A stretch of DNA of 64,000 bases from NCBI RefSeq assembly GCF_037201815.1, contig NZ_CP147407.1:372001-436000 (forward strand). Direction: 5' to 3'. The stretch is from Metabacillus sp. FJAT-52054 (lineage in GTDB: Bacteria > Bacillota > Bacilli > Bacillales > Bacillaceae). The position numbers and the translations under genes are program-made. The notes below the pieces were generated by a model. The model was not told the DNA's origin and searched no databases. It saw only the letters and a list, made by a program, of their open reading frames with translations. Positions 51,401 to 59,850 of this stretch are shown here, piece by piece (within the stretch, counting starts at the first letter, position 1; every line of letters starts with the position of its first letter).

Positions 51401-52893
51401 CAGCACCGGATTACAAGATTGCGAAAGTAAAAGCGAAAATGACTCAAATCCGAAAAGAAGCGAATGACGCCTCGGAAATGGTGGCACCGGTATCAAAGAA
51501 CATTGTGCTGGCTGTGACGAAAACAGAGGGGGGCTGGCTTCAAGTCCGCCTGGGAGATGTGCAGGGCTGGCTCAAAGCAGCCGATGCCGAGCTAAGTGAC
51601 TGGACATTTGGCAAAACCGGTTCAGACGGTACCATTAAAACGAACCTGCTATCTGTCATGCCCGGGAAAGTAACAATCCAGGCAGCAAAAGAAAATAAAT
51701 ACAGCTTCACACAGGAAGTAAATGTGCTGAAGCATCTTGGAACGAACAAACCGGAAAGACTGAACGTTACTTTCACTGGCAAACCATCAAGCCGCAATAT
51801 CAGCTGGACAACAGCTCCGCAGGTCACAGACTCTGTCGTTCAGATTGCCAAATTAGAAGATTACAAGAAAGATGGCTTCAACGGCAAACGATTTACAGCC
51901 AAAAATGGCAAAAGCACACCGCTTGCCATGGACGAAGGCGAGCTTCAGGCCCATACTGCTGAAGTCATCGGACTGGTACCGGGACAAACGTACATGTACC
52001 GCGCTGGAGATGGAACGCCTGAAGGATGGAGCGAACCTGCAGAAATCAAAGCAAACGAATCGCGGAAAGACCCATTCACCTTCCTGCTGATGGGAGATAC
52101 CCAGGCACCGCCGAACCAAACGGAATCGGGCTTCGGCATCTACACGGAACTGTTTAAAAAAGCAAAAGCGGACCATCCGGATGCCGCATTCATGATGCAC
52201 GTCGGCGATATGATTGATGATGGAAACCTATACTCGCACTGGAATGCATTCTTTGAATCTATGAAAGACAAAGAACTCGCGCCTTCCACCGCCATCATGC
52301 CAACCGTCGGAAACCATGAAAACATCGGCACTGGCGTCAACACATTCAAGAGCCTGTTCAACATGCCGGACAACGGCCCGGACGGCTTTGAAGGAACCGT
52401 TTACTCCTATGACTACGGCGACGCACACTTCGCCGTCCTGAACACCGAAACGGACACCGCAGGTCTCCAAAAACAGGCAGACTGGCTCATCAAAGACATG
52501 GCTAAATCGAAAAAGAAATGGAAAATCGTCACCTATCACCGCTCGCCATACTACTCCAATCCTCAAGGCGGAGCAGAAGCAGTCAAAAGTGTATTCCCGA
52601 ACGCATTCGACAAGGCAGGCATTGACCTCGCCATCTCAGGCCACGACCACGCTTACGTTCGAACGCACAAACTGAAAGACGGCAAGCAAGTGGAAAAAGG
52701 CGGCACCACTTACCTGATTGCCGGCTCAACCGCCGGTAAATTCTACGACGCCGTCCCGCAGGATTACATGGATGTGTATTTTGAAGAGAAAACACAAGTG
52801 TACTCCAGCGTAACGGTAGGGGAAGATGGAATAAAGATTACGGCTAAAGCACGTGATGGCCGGGTAATTGACGATCATACGATTACGAAGTGA
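48415..52893 (+). CDS. Large secreted phosphodiester glycosidase / metallophosphatase
   Basis: 1492-residue exported, multidomain protein. Signal peptide 1-38 ends in NASA before EE. (1) Residues about 50-396: NAGPA/DUF2233 phosphodiester glycosidase domain, with GAFNGDFYNMSSGIPNGT and LNLDGGGSSTF. (2) About 400-575: bacterial Ig-like repeats. (3) About 577-733: carbohydrate-binding-like jelly roll (ADFEKDFANW, SIYVDNIRAVYG). (4) About 740-1100: Ig, cohesin-like and SH3-like (GWLQVRLGDVQGWLK) parts. (5) About 1109-1213: fibronectin-like, purple-acid-phosphatase N-domain. (6) About 1219-1442: calcineurin-like phosphatase with metal motifs GDTQ, GDMIDDG, GNHE, YHRSPYY and GHDHAY. No anchor motif is seen. 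Probably strips sugars and phosphate from extracellular phosphodiester glycans such as teichoic acids (inferred). ATG at 48415, 6 nt after GGGGAG. Confidence 0.85.
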   Translation: MRKPRRLLTVLFASVLAAQTAAAGVMLPVQNASAEETGYSLGQVIDQWEKKIAPGIEQESVTIGSSRGRQEAFVMNVDLDSQNLEIDAGLPNGKDLGMQPVRQQAAAVSKPGQVVIGAFNGDFYNMSSGIPNGTVIHDGRILKSGYKESFGMKKDGTPLFGIPGVQFKLHSDGNIQHIDNLNGTRSNNLLVLYSDPLKSTGTNTAGTEAVLTIESGDVHKPGKMKAKVESVIEGKGNQLIEEGKLVLSGHGTSAEKVKNLKPGQEIEIETQISSQWLEAEEGLSGNHKLVQNGQKVNLVSDDFTKAVAPRTAVGKKADGTIFFVVIDGRSPGYSEGITVFELRDMMFEMGAVEALNLDGGGSSTFAARQPGEDGLGLVNRPSDGFERAVANSFLITTSAQPGSVSQLAMQPDHLLMLKGSTEDLDAKGMDANFFPQPISGEADWSISDSALGTVDEKGLFTAGSKAGKGMVLANKDGAKGSSAITVTDKLSSIQLPQDSLTVKKGDEINLAPKAMLDGKTVDADPSLFEWKIEGQIGTVDKNGIFKASSQTASGKITVQYGGITDTMDIQVGKLPIILADFEKDFANWTYSGARFNSISIKQTTYPEPARFGEHSLQLNYDFSGTTGTSGAYAHPKQPITIEDYPESIGMWVYGDGKNHWLRSQMRDGNNSAFALDFTTKMDWTGWKYVEAKVPAGKALPLKMDLPVRLMETSDANKNAGSIYVDNIRAVYGETNDDLINPSIESIQPSDQAKVTDAKPVISAIAKDEDTGINPARITLNVDGKEVKAQLDPESGKVSYQPGSPMLDGYHMAKLTVQDNFGNETTKSWTFETEAGQPGFKATAPESAYIGGAFPIKLQASKAEQLDTLKLKLKANLKTEGSSVNLSESITSDMIVKNEMTEDGTIELELKGLNKLKGDKEIGILPLSIPASAKGKAAVDFVSGSLGETDLYLPDIEKNLKAHFNVSTDRASTGFPSKVTVKDENGKPVQGAEVKVTAPDYKIAKVKAKMTQIRKEANDASEMVAPVSKNIVLAVTKTEGGWLQVRLGDVQGWLKAADAELSDWTFGKTGSDGTIKTNLLSVMPGKVTIQAAKENKYSFTQEVNVLKHLGTNKPERLNVTFTGKPSSRNISWTTAPQVTDSVVQIAKLEDYKKDGFNGKRFTAKNGKSTPLAMDEGELQAHTAEVIGLVPGQTYMYRAGDGTPEGWSEPAEIKANESRKDPFTFLLMGDTQAPPNQTESGFGIYTELFKKAKADHPDAAFMMHVGDMIDDGNLYSHWNAFFESMKDKELAPSTAIMPTVGNHENIGTGVNTFKSLFNMPDNGPDGFEGTVYSYDYGDAHFAVLNTETDTAGLQKQADWLIKDMAKSKKKWKIVTYHRSPYYSNPQGGAEAVKSVFPNAFDKAGIDLAISGHDHAYVRTHKLKDGKQVEKGGTTYLIAGSTAGKFYDAVPQDYMDVYFEEKTQVYSSVTVGEDGIKITAKARDGRVIDDHTITK

Positions 52894-52902
52894 CAGGGTT
52901 TG

Positions 52903-52936
52903 AAACCGGGGGCAGGGTGCTGCTCCTGGTTTTTTG
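52903..52936 (+). terminator. Terminator of the phosphatase gene
   Basis: AACCGGGGGCAG and CTGCTCCTGGTT pair around GGTG with one or two mismatches, followed by TTTT. Confidence 0.75.
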
Positions 52937-52939
52937 CGG

Positions 52940-53400
52940 TTTTTGCACTGACCCCCAGCACAGCACCGCATCGGGGGTCAGAGGAAGAAGCCAAGTAAGT
53001 GCTGGAGGACAAGAGGTGGTGAAGGATGGGGACGGAGGTTTAGTGCGGTAGAGAAGCGGGGGTCAGTGCAAACTTTATTGACTGGCGCCCCAACACACCC
53101 GCTGCGGCGCCTGACCCCACATGCATCACCGCAGCGGGGGACGGAGACGAAAGCATGTGAAGGCTTATGTATCGAGGGTTTACAGAGCCGGTGCCAGAGC
53201 TTTAGTTCGGCAATAAACAGCGGGACTGGCACCGTGCCAGTCCCCACATCCTTCACCGAAGCGGGGGACAGAGACCGAAGTCACTCAGCCCTTGCGTACC
53301 AATGGTTTACAGCATCGGTGCCGGAGCTTTCATCCTTTAGCGAACCGCGGGTCAGGCGCAGCCCAAACCACCGTCCCAACCACCGCCCAACCGCCAAGTC
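52940..53400. repeat. GC-rich interspersed palindromic element, copy 3 (composite)
   Basis: The longest copy. It contains a perfect 23-bp palindrome, GGGACTGGCAC-C-GTGCCAGTCCC, at 53222-53244. CGGGGGTCAG occurs twice, GGGGGACGGAGAC and GGGGGACAGAGACC once each, and GGTGCCAGAGCTTTA and GGTGCCGGAGCTTTC are further internal repeats. The internal near-repeats suggest two or three fused units. It separates the phosphatase gene from gatCAB; no gene is supported inside. Confidence 0.8.
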
Positions 53401-53432
53401 TGTGAATTGCCGCCCCCCAATCCCGCAATGCC

Positions 53433-53462
53433 TTGCTTTATAGCACTAAATTTTGTTATCAT
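53433..53462 (+). promoter_or_regulatory. Candidate promoter of gatCAB
   Basis: TTGCTT at 53433-53438, an 18-nt spacer and TATCAT at 53457-53462, 43 nt upstream of the gatC ATG and just behind the repeat element. Confidence 0.6.
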
Positions 53463-53505
53463 CAGAGTATTGTTTATGCACGATTTTATTGGAGGTGAAC
53501 AGTTG

Positions 53506-53796
53506 ATGTCACGCATTTCGACTGATCAGGTTAAGCACGTTGCGCACCTTGCCCGTCTTGCGATTACAGAAGAGGAAGCTCAGATGTTTTCGAAGCAGCT
53601 TGATGCCATTATTTCATTTGCAGAGCAGCTGAATGAGCTCGATACGGACAACGTTGAGCCGACGACTCATGTATTGGATATGAAAAACGTAATGAGAGAG
53701 GACAAGCCGGCTAAAGGTCTTCCGGTTGAGGACGTTGTGAAAAACGCTCCGGACCAGAAAGACGGATACATCCGCGTTCCGACCATTCTTGAATAA
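53506..53796 (+). CDS. gatC: Glu-tRNA(Gln)/Asp-tRNA(Asn) amidotransferase subunit C
   Basis: 96 aa, the usual length. Small subunit that wraps and stabilises GatA-GatB. Family segments [36 protein letters not shown] and [16 protein letters not shown]. The ATG at 53506 follows GGAGGTGAACAG; a longer upstream reading runs into the promoter and is rejected. First gene of gatCAB. Confidence 0.95.
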   Translation: MSRISTDQVKHVAHLARLAITEEEAQMFSKQLDAIISFAEQLNELDTDNVEPTTHVLDMKNVMREDKPAKGLPVEDVVKNAPDQKDGYIRVPTILE

Positions 53797-53811
53797 GGGA
53801 GGGAAACCTAG

Positions 53812-55269
53812 GTGTCATTATTTGACCATAAGATTTCCGAGTTAAAGCAGCGTTTACATAAAAAAGACATTTCCGTTACGGACCTTGTTGATGAGTCCTA
53901 TAAACGGATTAACGAAGTAGAAGATAAAGTACAGGCGTTCATGACGCTTGATGAAGAGCGCGCGCGTTCTTATGCAAAACAATTGGACGAGGCAGTCGGT
54001 ACACGCGATGAGTTCGGTCTCCTTTTTGGAATGCCGATCGGCGTAAAAGACAACATCGTAACAAAGGACCTTCGTACAACTTGCTCCAGTAAAATCTTAG
54101 AGAATTTCATGCCGATCTACGATGCAACGGTTGTGCAAAAGCTTCAGCAGGCAGAATCCGTTACGATCGGAAAATTGAACATGGATGAATTCGCGATGGG
54201 TTCTTCTACAGAGAACTCCGGATTCAAGCCGACAAGAAATCCGTGGAATCTTGAAACCGTACCAGGCGGATCAAGCGGCGGTTCGGCTGCATCTGTTGCA
54301 GCAGGCGAGGTTCCGTTCTCACTTGGGTCTGACACAGGCGGTTCGATCCGTCAGCCGGCAGCTTATTGCGGGGTTGTTGGATTAAAGCCTACATATGGCC
54401 GTGTTTCCCGTTACGGACTTGTGGCATTTGCGTCATCTTTGGACCAAATCGGCCCGATTACCCGTACCGTTGAAGACAATGCGTATCTTCTTCAAGCAAT
54501 CGCGGGCGGAGACCAAATGGATACAACCTCTGCAAATGTGGATGTTCCAGACTATGTTTCTTCCTTAACAGGCGATATTAAAGGCCTGAAAATAGCGGTT
54601 CCAAAAGAATACCTTGGTGAAGGTGTCAGTGAAGAAGCGAAAAACTCCGTGCTTGAAGCTCTTAAAGTTCTGGAAGCTCAAGGAGCGACGTGGGAAGAAG
54701 TATCGCTTCCGCATTCTAAATATGCGCTTGCAACCTACTACCTGTTAGCATCCTCTGAAGCGTCATCCAACCTTTCGCGCTTTGACGGAATCCGTTACGG
54801 ATACCGTACAGACAATGCGGAAAACCTGATCGATCTTTACAAGCAGACCCGTGCAGAAGGCTTCGGGAACGAGGTTAAGCGCCGGATTATGCTTGGAACG
54901 TTCGCGCTGAGCTCCGGTTACTATGATGCGTACTATAAAAAGGCGCAAAAAGTGCGTACGCTCATTAAAAAAGATTTTGAAGATGTTTTTGAAAAGTACG
55001 ATGTCATTGTTGGACCGACGACTCCGACTCCTGCTTTCAAAATCGGCGAAAAAACAGACGATCCGCTTACGATGTATGCGAATGATATTTTAACGATTCC
55101 GGTTAACCTTGCAGGTGTCCCTGGAATTTCCGTCCCTTGCGGATTTTCAAACGGTCTTCCGCTCGGACTTCAAATCATCGGCAAGCACTTTGACGAAAGC
55201 ACCATCTACCGTGTTGCCCATGTATTTGAGCAGGCGACGGACCATCATAAAGCAAAACCTGAACTGTAA
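53812..55269 (+). CDS. gatA: tRNA amidotransferase subunit A
   Basis: 485 aa amidase that releases ammonia from glutamine for GatB. The Ser-cisSer-Lys triad is visible: Lys in GVKDNIVT (near residue 79), cis-Ser in [13 protein letters not shown] and the nucleophile Ser in [13 protein letters not shown] (near residue 178). GTG start, 9 nt after GGGAGG, 15 nt past gatC. Confidence 0.97.
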   Translation: MSLFDHKISELKQRLHKKDISVTDLVDESYKRINEVEDKVQAFMTLDEERARSYAKQLDEAVGTRDEFGLLFGMPIGVKDNIVTKDLRTTCSSKILENFMPIYDATVVQKLQQAESVTIGKLNMDEFAMGSSTENSGFKPTRNPWNLETVPGGSSGGSAASVAAGEVPFSLGSDTGGSIRQPAAYCGVVGLKPTYGRVSRYGLVAFASSLDQIGPITRTVEDNAYLLQAIAGGDQMDTTSANVDVPDYVSSLTGDIKGLKIAVPKEYLGEGVSEEAKNSVLEALKVLEAQGATWEEVSLPHSKYALATYYLLASSEASSNLSRFDGIRYGYRTDNAENLIDLYKQTRAEGFGNEVKRRIMLGTFALSSGYYDAYYKKAQKVRTLIKKDFEDVFEKYDVIVGPTTPTPAFKIGEKTDDPLTMYANDILTIPVNLAGVPGISVPCGFSNGLPLGLQIIGKHFDESTIYRVAHVFEQATDHHKAKPEL

Positions 55270-55283
55270 GGGGTGAGAAACGA

Positions 55284-56714
55284 ATGAACTTTGAAACGGT
55301 GATTGGACTTGAAGTCCACGTTGAGCTTAAAACGAATTCAAAAATCTTTTCCGCTTCTCCGAACCATTTCGGAGCGGATCCGAATACAAACACTTCCGTT
55401 ATCGACCTTGGATACCCTGGTGTCCTTCCGGTACTGAATAAGGAAGCTGTAAACTTCGCGATGAAGGCTGCGATGGCGCTGAACTGTGAAATCGCAACGG
55501 ATACGAAGTTTGACCGCAAAAACTATTTTTATCCGGATAACCCGAAAGCGTATCAAATCTCTCAATTTGATAAGCCGATCGGCGAAAACGGCTGGATTGA
55601 AATTGAAGTAGGCGGCCAAAAGAAGAAAATCGGAATTACCCGTCTTCACCTTGAAGAGGACGCGGGCAAGCTGAACCATACGGGTGACGGCTTCTCCCTT
55701 GTTGACTTCAACCGTCAGGGTACACCGCTTGTGGAGATCGTTTCCGAGCCGGATATCCGTACGCCGGAAGAAGCGTATGCGTATCTTGAAAAATTAAAAT
55801 CCATTATTCAATATACAGGTGTTTCTGACTGTAAAATGGAAGAGGGTTCTCTTCGCTGTGACGCGAACATTTCCCTTCGTCCAGTCGGCCAGGAGCAGTT
55901 CGGTACGAAAGCCGAGCTGAAAAACCTGAACTCCTTCAACTTCGTCCGCAAAGGATTGGAGCACGAGGAAAAACGCCAGGCAGAGGTACTATTATCCGGC
56001 GGAATCATCGAGCAGGAAACACGACGCTTTGATGAATCCACAGGCAAAACCCTCTTAATGCGTGTAAAAGAAGGATCCGACGACTACCGTTACTTCCCGG
56101 AACCGGATCTTGTGTCTCTTTACATTGATGAAGAGTGGAAAGAACGCATCCGTGCTGAAATTCCTGAGCTTCCGGATGAGCGCAAAGCGCGCTACGTAGC
56201 GGAGCTTGGTCTTCCTGCATACGATGCAATGGTTCTGACTCTTACTAAAGAAATGTCCGACTTCTTTGAAGCAACCGTCAAAACCGGTGCCGATGCGAAA
56301 CAGGCATCCAACTGGCTGATGGGAGAAGTTTCTGCATACCTGAACTCGGAGAACAAAGAGCTTGAAGACACGGCTCTAACTCCTGAAGGGCTGGCAGGCA
56401 TGATCAAGCTGATCGAAGCAGGAACCATTTCTTCTAAAATCGCGAAAAAAGTCTTCAAAGAACTGATCGAAAACGGCGGCGATGCTGAGAAAATCGTGAA
56501 AGATAAAGGACTTGTCCAAATCTCTGACGAAGGCGCGCTTCGCACATTTGTAAATGATGCGCTCGATGCCAATCCGCAATCGATTGAAGACTTCAAAAAC
56601 GGGAAGGACCGCGCAATCGGATTCCTTGTCGGCCAAATCATGAAAGCATCCAAAGGCCAGGCGAACCCGCCAATGGTCAACAAGCTTCTCATGGAAGAAA
56701 TTAATAAACGTTAA
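55284..56714 (+). CDS. gatB: tRNA amidotransferase subunit B
   Basis: 476 aa. Binds misacylated Glu-tRNA(Gln), activates it with ATP and amidates it. N-terminal [17 protein letters not shown], then [34 protein letters not shown] and a C-terminal helical tail domain typical of YqeY/GatB. Necessary where glutaminyl-tRNA synthetase is absent, as in Bacillus. Last gene of the operon. Confidence 0.97.
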   Translation: MNFETVIGLEVHVELKTNSKIFSASPNHFGADPNTNTSVIDLGYPGVLPVLNKEAVNFAMKAAMALNCEIATDTKFDRKNYFYPDNPKAYQISQFDKPIGENGWIEIEVGGQKKKIGITRLHLEEDAGKLNHTGDGFSLVDFNRQGTPLVEIVSEPDIRTPEEAYAYLEKLKSIIQYTGVSDCKMEEGSLRCDANISLRPVGQEQFGTKAELKNLNSFNFVRKGLEHEEKRQAEVLLSGGIIEQETRRFDESTGKTLLMRVKEGSDDYRYFPEPDLVSLYIDEEWKERIRAEIPELPDERKARYVAELGLPAYDAMVLTLTKEMSDFFEATVKTGADAKQASNWLMGEVSAYLNSENKELEDTALTPEGLAGMIKLIEAGTISSKIAKKVFKELIENGGDAEKIVKDKGLVQISDEGALRTFVNDALDANPQSIEDFKNGKDRAIGFLVGQIMKASKGQANPPMVNKLLMEEINKR

Positions 56715-56717
56715 GAT

Positions 56718-56753
56718 AAAAGCTTCCAGGGCGTTTGCTCTGGGAGCTTTTTT
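56718..56753 (+). terminator. Terminator of gatCAB
   Basis: AAAAGCTTCCAGGGC and GCTCTGGGAGCTTTT form a long stem, with a GTTT loop and trailing TT. Confidence 0.9.
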
Positions 56754-56865
56754 AGTGTTACATCCTCCAGAAATCAATAATAAACCAATATTCAGCTGCT
56801 CCTATCAACTTTTCTATTGAAAAAACCACATTAAAAACATATGGTAAATAGTGGAGGTGTATCCA

Positions 56866-57252
56866 ATGATCCGATTCCAGCAAAAATTGAGAACGGCCGC
56901 TATTTGCTCGGTATGCGGGGCCTTGTTATTTGTGCTCGCATTCATCCTAAAAGGTGGACGAGTGGCTGAAAACCCTGGTACGTTAATTGCGATGCTTATC
57001 ACTTTCTCCGTTTATGCCTTGATCATCTTTGGCATCATCGGCATCCCGGTTTCGTACCTCGCAGACGTCATCACGAATCGCAAAAATCTAAAATTCCTTG
57101 TCTACTTCATGGCTGGGGCACTGATTCTTCAGCTCACCCATCTCTTCACGGACTATCAAACCTTACAATCCTCTCTTTTTCTTAGTTTGCTTGGAGGAGT
57201 TACAGCAACAGCCTTCTATCTATGTGAACGGCTTCTTCTTCTTCGCCATTAA
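56866..57252 (+). CDS. Four-span membrane protein, unknown function (paralogue of the gene at 61759)
   Basis: 128 residues with four hydrophobic segments (about 9-29, 40-63, 76-94 and 104-121). ATG at 56866 follows TGGAGGTG. The segment GIIGIPVSYLADV matches GGIPVSYLLDF in the protein at 61759-62136, which has the same length and four-span layout, so the two are probably paralogues. No known family is recognised. Confidence 0.75.
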   Translation: MIRFQQKLRTAAICSVCGALLFVLAFILKGGRVAENPGTLIAMLITFSVYALIIFGIIGIPVSYLADVITNRKNLKFLVYFMAGALILQLTHLFTDYQTLQSSLFLSLLGGVTATAFYLCERLLLLRH

Positions 57253-57286
57253 AAAACGACCCGGTCGTATAATCGGGTCGTTTTTG
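57251..57286. terminator. Bidirectional terminator between convergent genes
   Basis: AAAACGACCCG and CGGGTCGTTTT pair around an AT-rich loop. A and T tracts on both sides let it serve the four-span gene and the convergent ycxB-like gene. Confidence 0.9.
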
Positions 57287-57796
57287 TTATAGCCTTTCAA
57301 AATACCGTGTAAACTCTTCCAGCTGGATTTCACTCTTAAACGATCTTTTCGGGATGATGCAGGCCTGCATGGAACTGATGTAGATCAAATAGTGTTCCTT
57401 TAATTCTACTGCTTTTTCTGTGTTCTCCCAGCTGGTGCTGTGCTTGCCGGACTCGCTGATGTCTGTCAATCCGCTGTCATCCAGTATGAGTGTATGTTCC
57501 CCAAGTATTTTCCCATTGCTTCCCTCATGCATGAACTTTTTAATTCTCCCTTTAAAAGACTTAAAAAAGTATTTAGGGTAGAGAAAGAACCAGGCAGCTG
57601 CGAGAATTAGAAAAACAGTGATCATCGCAAGAAAGTCATCCTTTCCCCAAGAAAAAACAAAGGGGAAACTTAAAAAAATGACGGGTCCTATTATTCGCTG
57701 AATCCAAAATGATTGCATGGCGGTCTTTGATTCTTTTACAAAATGAAGGTTAAATGCCGCATAATCTTCAAAGGTTAATTCATATTGATGTTCCAA
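57287..57796 (-). CDS. YcxB-like membrane protein
   Basis: 169 residues with the YcxB pattern. A short N-terminal soluble part (YELTFEDYAAFNLHF) leads to two spans (about 34-50 and 55-73), then a C-terminal beta domain ending TSWENTEKAVELKEHYLIY and IIPKRSF. Function unknown. The ATG at 57796 is taken as the start although only a weak ribosome site is seen. Stand-alone gene. Confidence 0.82.
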   Translation of the reverse strand: MEHQYELTFEDYAAFNLHFVKESKTAMQSFWIQRIIGPVIFLSFPFVFSWGKDDFLAMITVFLILAAAWFFLYPKYFFKSFKGRIKKFMHEGSNGKILGEHTLILDDSGLTDISESGKHSTSWENTEKAVELKEHYLIYISSMQACIIPKRSFKSEIQLEEFTRYFERL

Positions 57797-58096
57797 TTGT
57801 ATTCCCCCATTCTCTACTGATTATAAGGGGGATTTCTTGCTAATGCTACTTGATCTTCCCCTAGTTTCGCCCGAACCATCCCAGCTGCCAAATCACCATA
57901 TAATCGAAATTCCGGTTCTGCCCTGTTTAATTCTGCTTTTCAATCGAATTCAAGTCTTCCACCCCCATTTCATTTTATTGAAACGGTTATGATATAAATA
58001 GATTGGAAAATTTTTAAAAAAAAGCGAGAGATTCATTGCTCTTAAACGTTGTATAAAGTGTAAAAGCTTTTACAAAAAAATAAGGGGATTCATCAA
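57797..58096. other. Intergenic region between the ycxB-like gene and the second ECF cassette
   Basis: 300 nt, AT-rich. It must contain divergent promoters for the ycxB-like and sigma genes. A TTGAAACGG segment near 57978 might be an ECF-type -35 box, but no clear -10 partner was found. Nothing else is seen. Confidence 0.5.
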
Positions 58097-58663
58097 ATGA
58101 AGTGTAACGAGTCAAATTTTATAAAGCGCCTGCAGCGCAAAGATGAACATGCATTGGAGTATATTGTTGATCAGTATTTGCCCCTCATAAAAGGGGTTGT
58201 GGTGAAGGTTCTGACTCCGGTCAGGAACAGCGGGTTAATGGAGGAGTGTATCAATGATGTTTTTCTTTCCGTTTGGGATCACTCGAAGAAGTTTCAAGGT
58301 GACCATACAGATTTCAGGAAATGGATTTGTTCAGTGGCTAAGTTTAAAGCGATTGACTACTACCGGAAAGCGAGCAAAAACCCAGAATACTCAGCTGAAT
58401 ATGTGGATGTGCGAACAGGCCGTTCTGCAGAAGAGGAATGGATGGATTCTGAGGAAAGAGCGGAGATCATTCAGTTGATGAATACTCTGGAATCGGTGGA
58501 TCGGGAAATTTTCATGATGAAGTTTTTTATGGGATGTAAAACTGAGGATATTTCTAAGAAGCTGGGTTTAACCAAAACGGCAATCGATAACCGGATATAC
58601 CGGGGGAAAAGGAAACTCCATAGCAAAGCGGCAAATCTGAAATTGGGAGAGAACGGTTTATGA
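58097..58663 (+). CDS. ECF-type RNA polymerase sigma factor, second cassette
   Basis: 188 aa, regions 2 and 4 only. Region 2: HALEYIVDQYLPLIKGVV, MEECINDVFLSVWDHSKKF and FRKWICSVAKFKAIDYYRK. Region 4: DREIFMMKFFMGCKTEDISK and LGLTKTAIDNRIYRGKRKL. AAGGGGATTCATCAA precedes the ATG. It overlaps the DUF4179 anti-sigma gene by ATGA. Not closely similar to the sigma factor at 2158-2706, so this is an independent cassette. Confidence 0.88.
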   Translation: MKCNESNFIKRLQRKDEHALEYIVDQYLPLIKGVVVKVLTPVRNSGLMEECINDVFLSVWDHSKKFQGDHTDFRKWICSVAKFKAIDYYRKASKNPEYSAEYVDVRTGRSAEEEWMDSEERAEIIQLMNTLESVDREIFMMKFFMGCKTEDISKKLGLTKTAIDNRIYRGKRKLHSKAANLKLGENGL

Positions 58664-59763
58664 AGGATATTTATGAATTATTAAATGATGTGGATTTCGA
58701 TGAGTCTGAATTTGAACCGATGGAAGTCAGTGAGGTTGAGAAAGAAAAAGTCAAACGAACCTTGAAAAAATCAATCAAGCAAAAGAATAGGAGCAGCTGG
58801 AAGAAGGGTGCAGCAGCGGCTGCCATATTCGCTTGTCTGTCCGCTGGAATGGTTGGAATGACGTTTCCTGCCTATGCAAGCAGCATTCCGGTTGTAGGAG
58901 ACCTTTTTAAGTTTTTGGATACCGGAAAAACAGGGATGTATGATCACTACAAGGAATTTTCAACCGATCTGAATATGACAGAAGAAAGCAACGGAATTAA
59001 AGTGACCATTCAAGATGCGGTCTTTGACGGGAAAACCGTATCGATGACATATGCGATTGAGAGTGATAAGAAACTGGCAGAAAATTTTCTGACTGAAGGC
59101 TCTCCTGAAATACTGGGTTCGCCAGGCATGGCAGGCAGTTGGCAAGTTACAAGGATCGATGAAAATCATTATGTTGGTCTATTCAGGTCTACTAATCTTA
59201 ATCAAGAGGGTGCGGATCACGTAAACATGGAATGGAAGATAAACTCGCTTTCCCTTCCTGATAGTCATACCGAGATAAAAGGGGATTGGAATTTTGCCTT
59301 TTCGTTAAAAGCGGCGGACCAAAAGGAAGAGGTTCTCAATCTTAGTACCAAAAAAGACGGCGTTCAGGTCAGCATGACGAAAATCTCCCAAACCCCTATG
59401 TCCTTCAGTCTCTTTTATAATCAAACGGCCGATCGAAAGGTTCGGAATCAATGGAATGATGTGTTTGTCGAACTGGATGTGAAGGACAACTTAGGAAACA
59501 GCTATTCCGGGGAAGGGAATGGAGGATCCGGAAAGGATGCCTACAACTTAAGCTTAAGCAGCACCTTTGAAAAGCTCGATCCTAATGCAACGGAGCTGAT
59601 TGTAACCCCGCATGTACAGGTAAGAAAGCAAACTCCTGAAAATCATGGGGAAGCTGTCATTACAGCAGATGGAGAAAAAAGAGAAGTGCCAATTAAACAA
59701 AAGACAGGGGAGGTCAAGGAAGATATCGTGCTAGATGCTATGGTCATACCTTTAAGAGACTGA
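58660..59763 (+). CDS. DUF4179-type anti-sigma factor, second cassette
   Basis: 367 residues. A cytoplasmic acidic N-terminus (DIYELLNDVDFDESEFEPME) is followed by a basic patch, one span (about 49-70, AAAAAIFACLSAGMVGMTFP) and a long extracellular part. FPAYASSIPVVGDLFKFLD just after the span and IKVTIQDAVFDGKTVSMTY are typical of DUF4179 proteins. It starts inside the sigma stop (ATGA), so it is coupled. Shares the DUF4179 segment with the protein at 774-2165 but is 96 residues shorter. Stimulus unknown. Confidence 0.85.
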   Translation: MKDIYELLNDVDFDESEFEPMEVSEVEKEKVKRTLKKSIKQKNRSSWKKGAAAAAIFACLSAGMVGMTFPAYASSIPVVGDLFKFLDTGKTGMYDHYKEFSTDLNMTEESNGIKVTIQDAVFDGKTVSMTYAIESDKKLAENFLTEGSPEILGSPGMAGSWQVTRIDENHYVGLFRSTNLNQEGADHVNMEWKINSLSLPDSHTEIKGDWNFAFSLKAADQKEEVLNLSTKKDGVQVSMTKISQTPMSFSLFYNQTADRKVRNQWNDVFVELDVKDNLGNSYSGEGNGGSGKDAYNLSLSSTFEKLDPNATELIVTPHVQVRKQTPENHGEAVITADGEKREVPIKQKTGEVKEDIVLDAMVIPLRD

Positions 59764-59771
59764 TAAATAGA

Positions 59772-59800
59772 AAAAGAGCGGACTATAGCTGTCCGCTCTT
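59772..59800 (+). terminator. Terminator after the second anti-sigma gene
   Basis: AAGAGCGGAC and GTCCGCTCTT form a perfect 10-bp stem with loop TATAGCT; a weak AT-rich tail follows. Confidence 0.75.
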
Positions 59801-59806
59801 ATACTT

Positions 59807-59838
59807 AAAGAGGCAGGGTAACGTTCCTGTCTCTTTTC
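59807..59838 (-). terminator. Terminator of the ABC exporter gene
   Basis: On the minus strand AAAGAGACAGG pairs with CCTGCCTCTTT (one G-T pair), just past the exporter stop and back to back with the preceding hairpin. Confidence 0.75.
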
Positions 59839-59850
59839 TGTTTGAAAAAT

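Noticed and set aside
53407..53505. N-terminal extension of GatC
   Set aside because: It would run through the likely promoter; the ATG at 53506 gives the standard 96-residue protein behind GGAGGTG.
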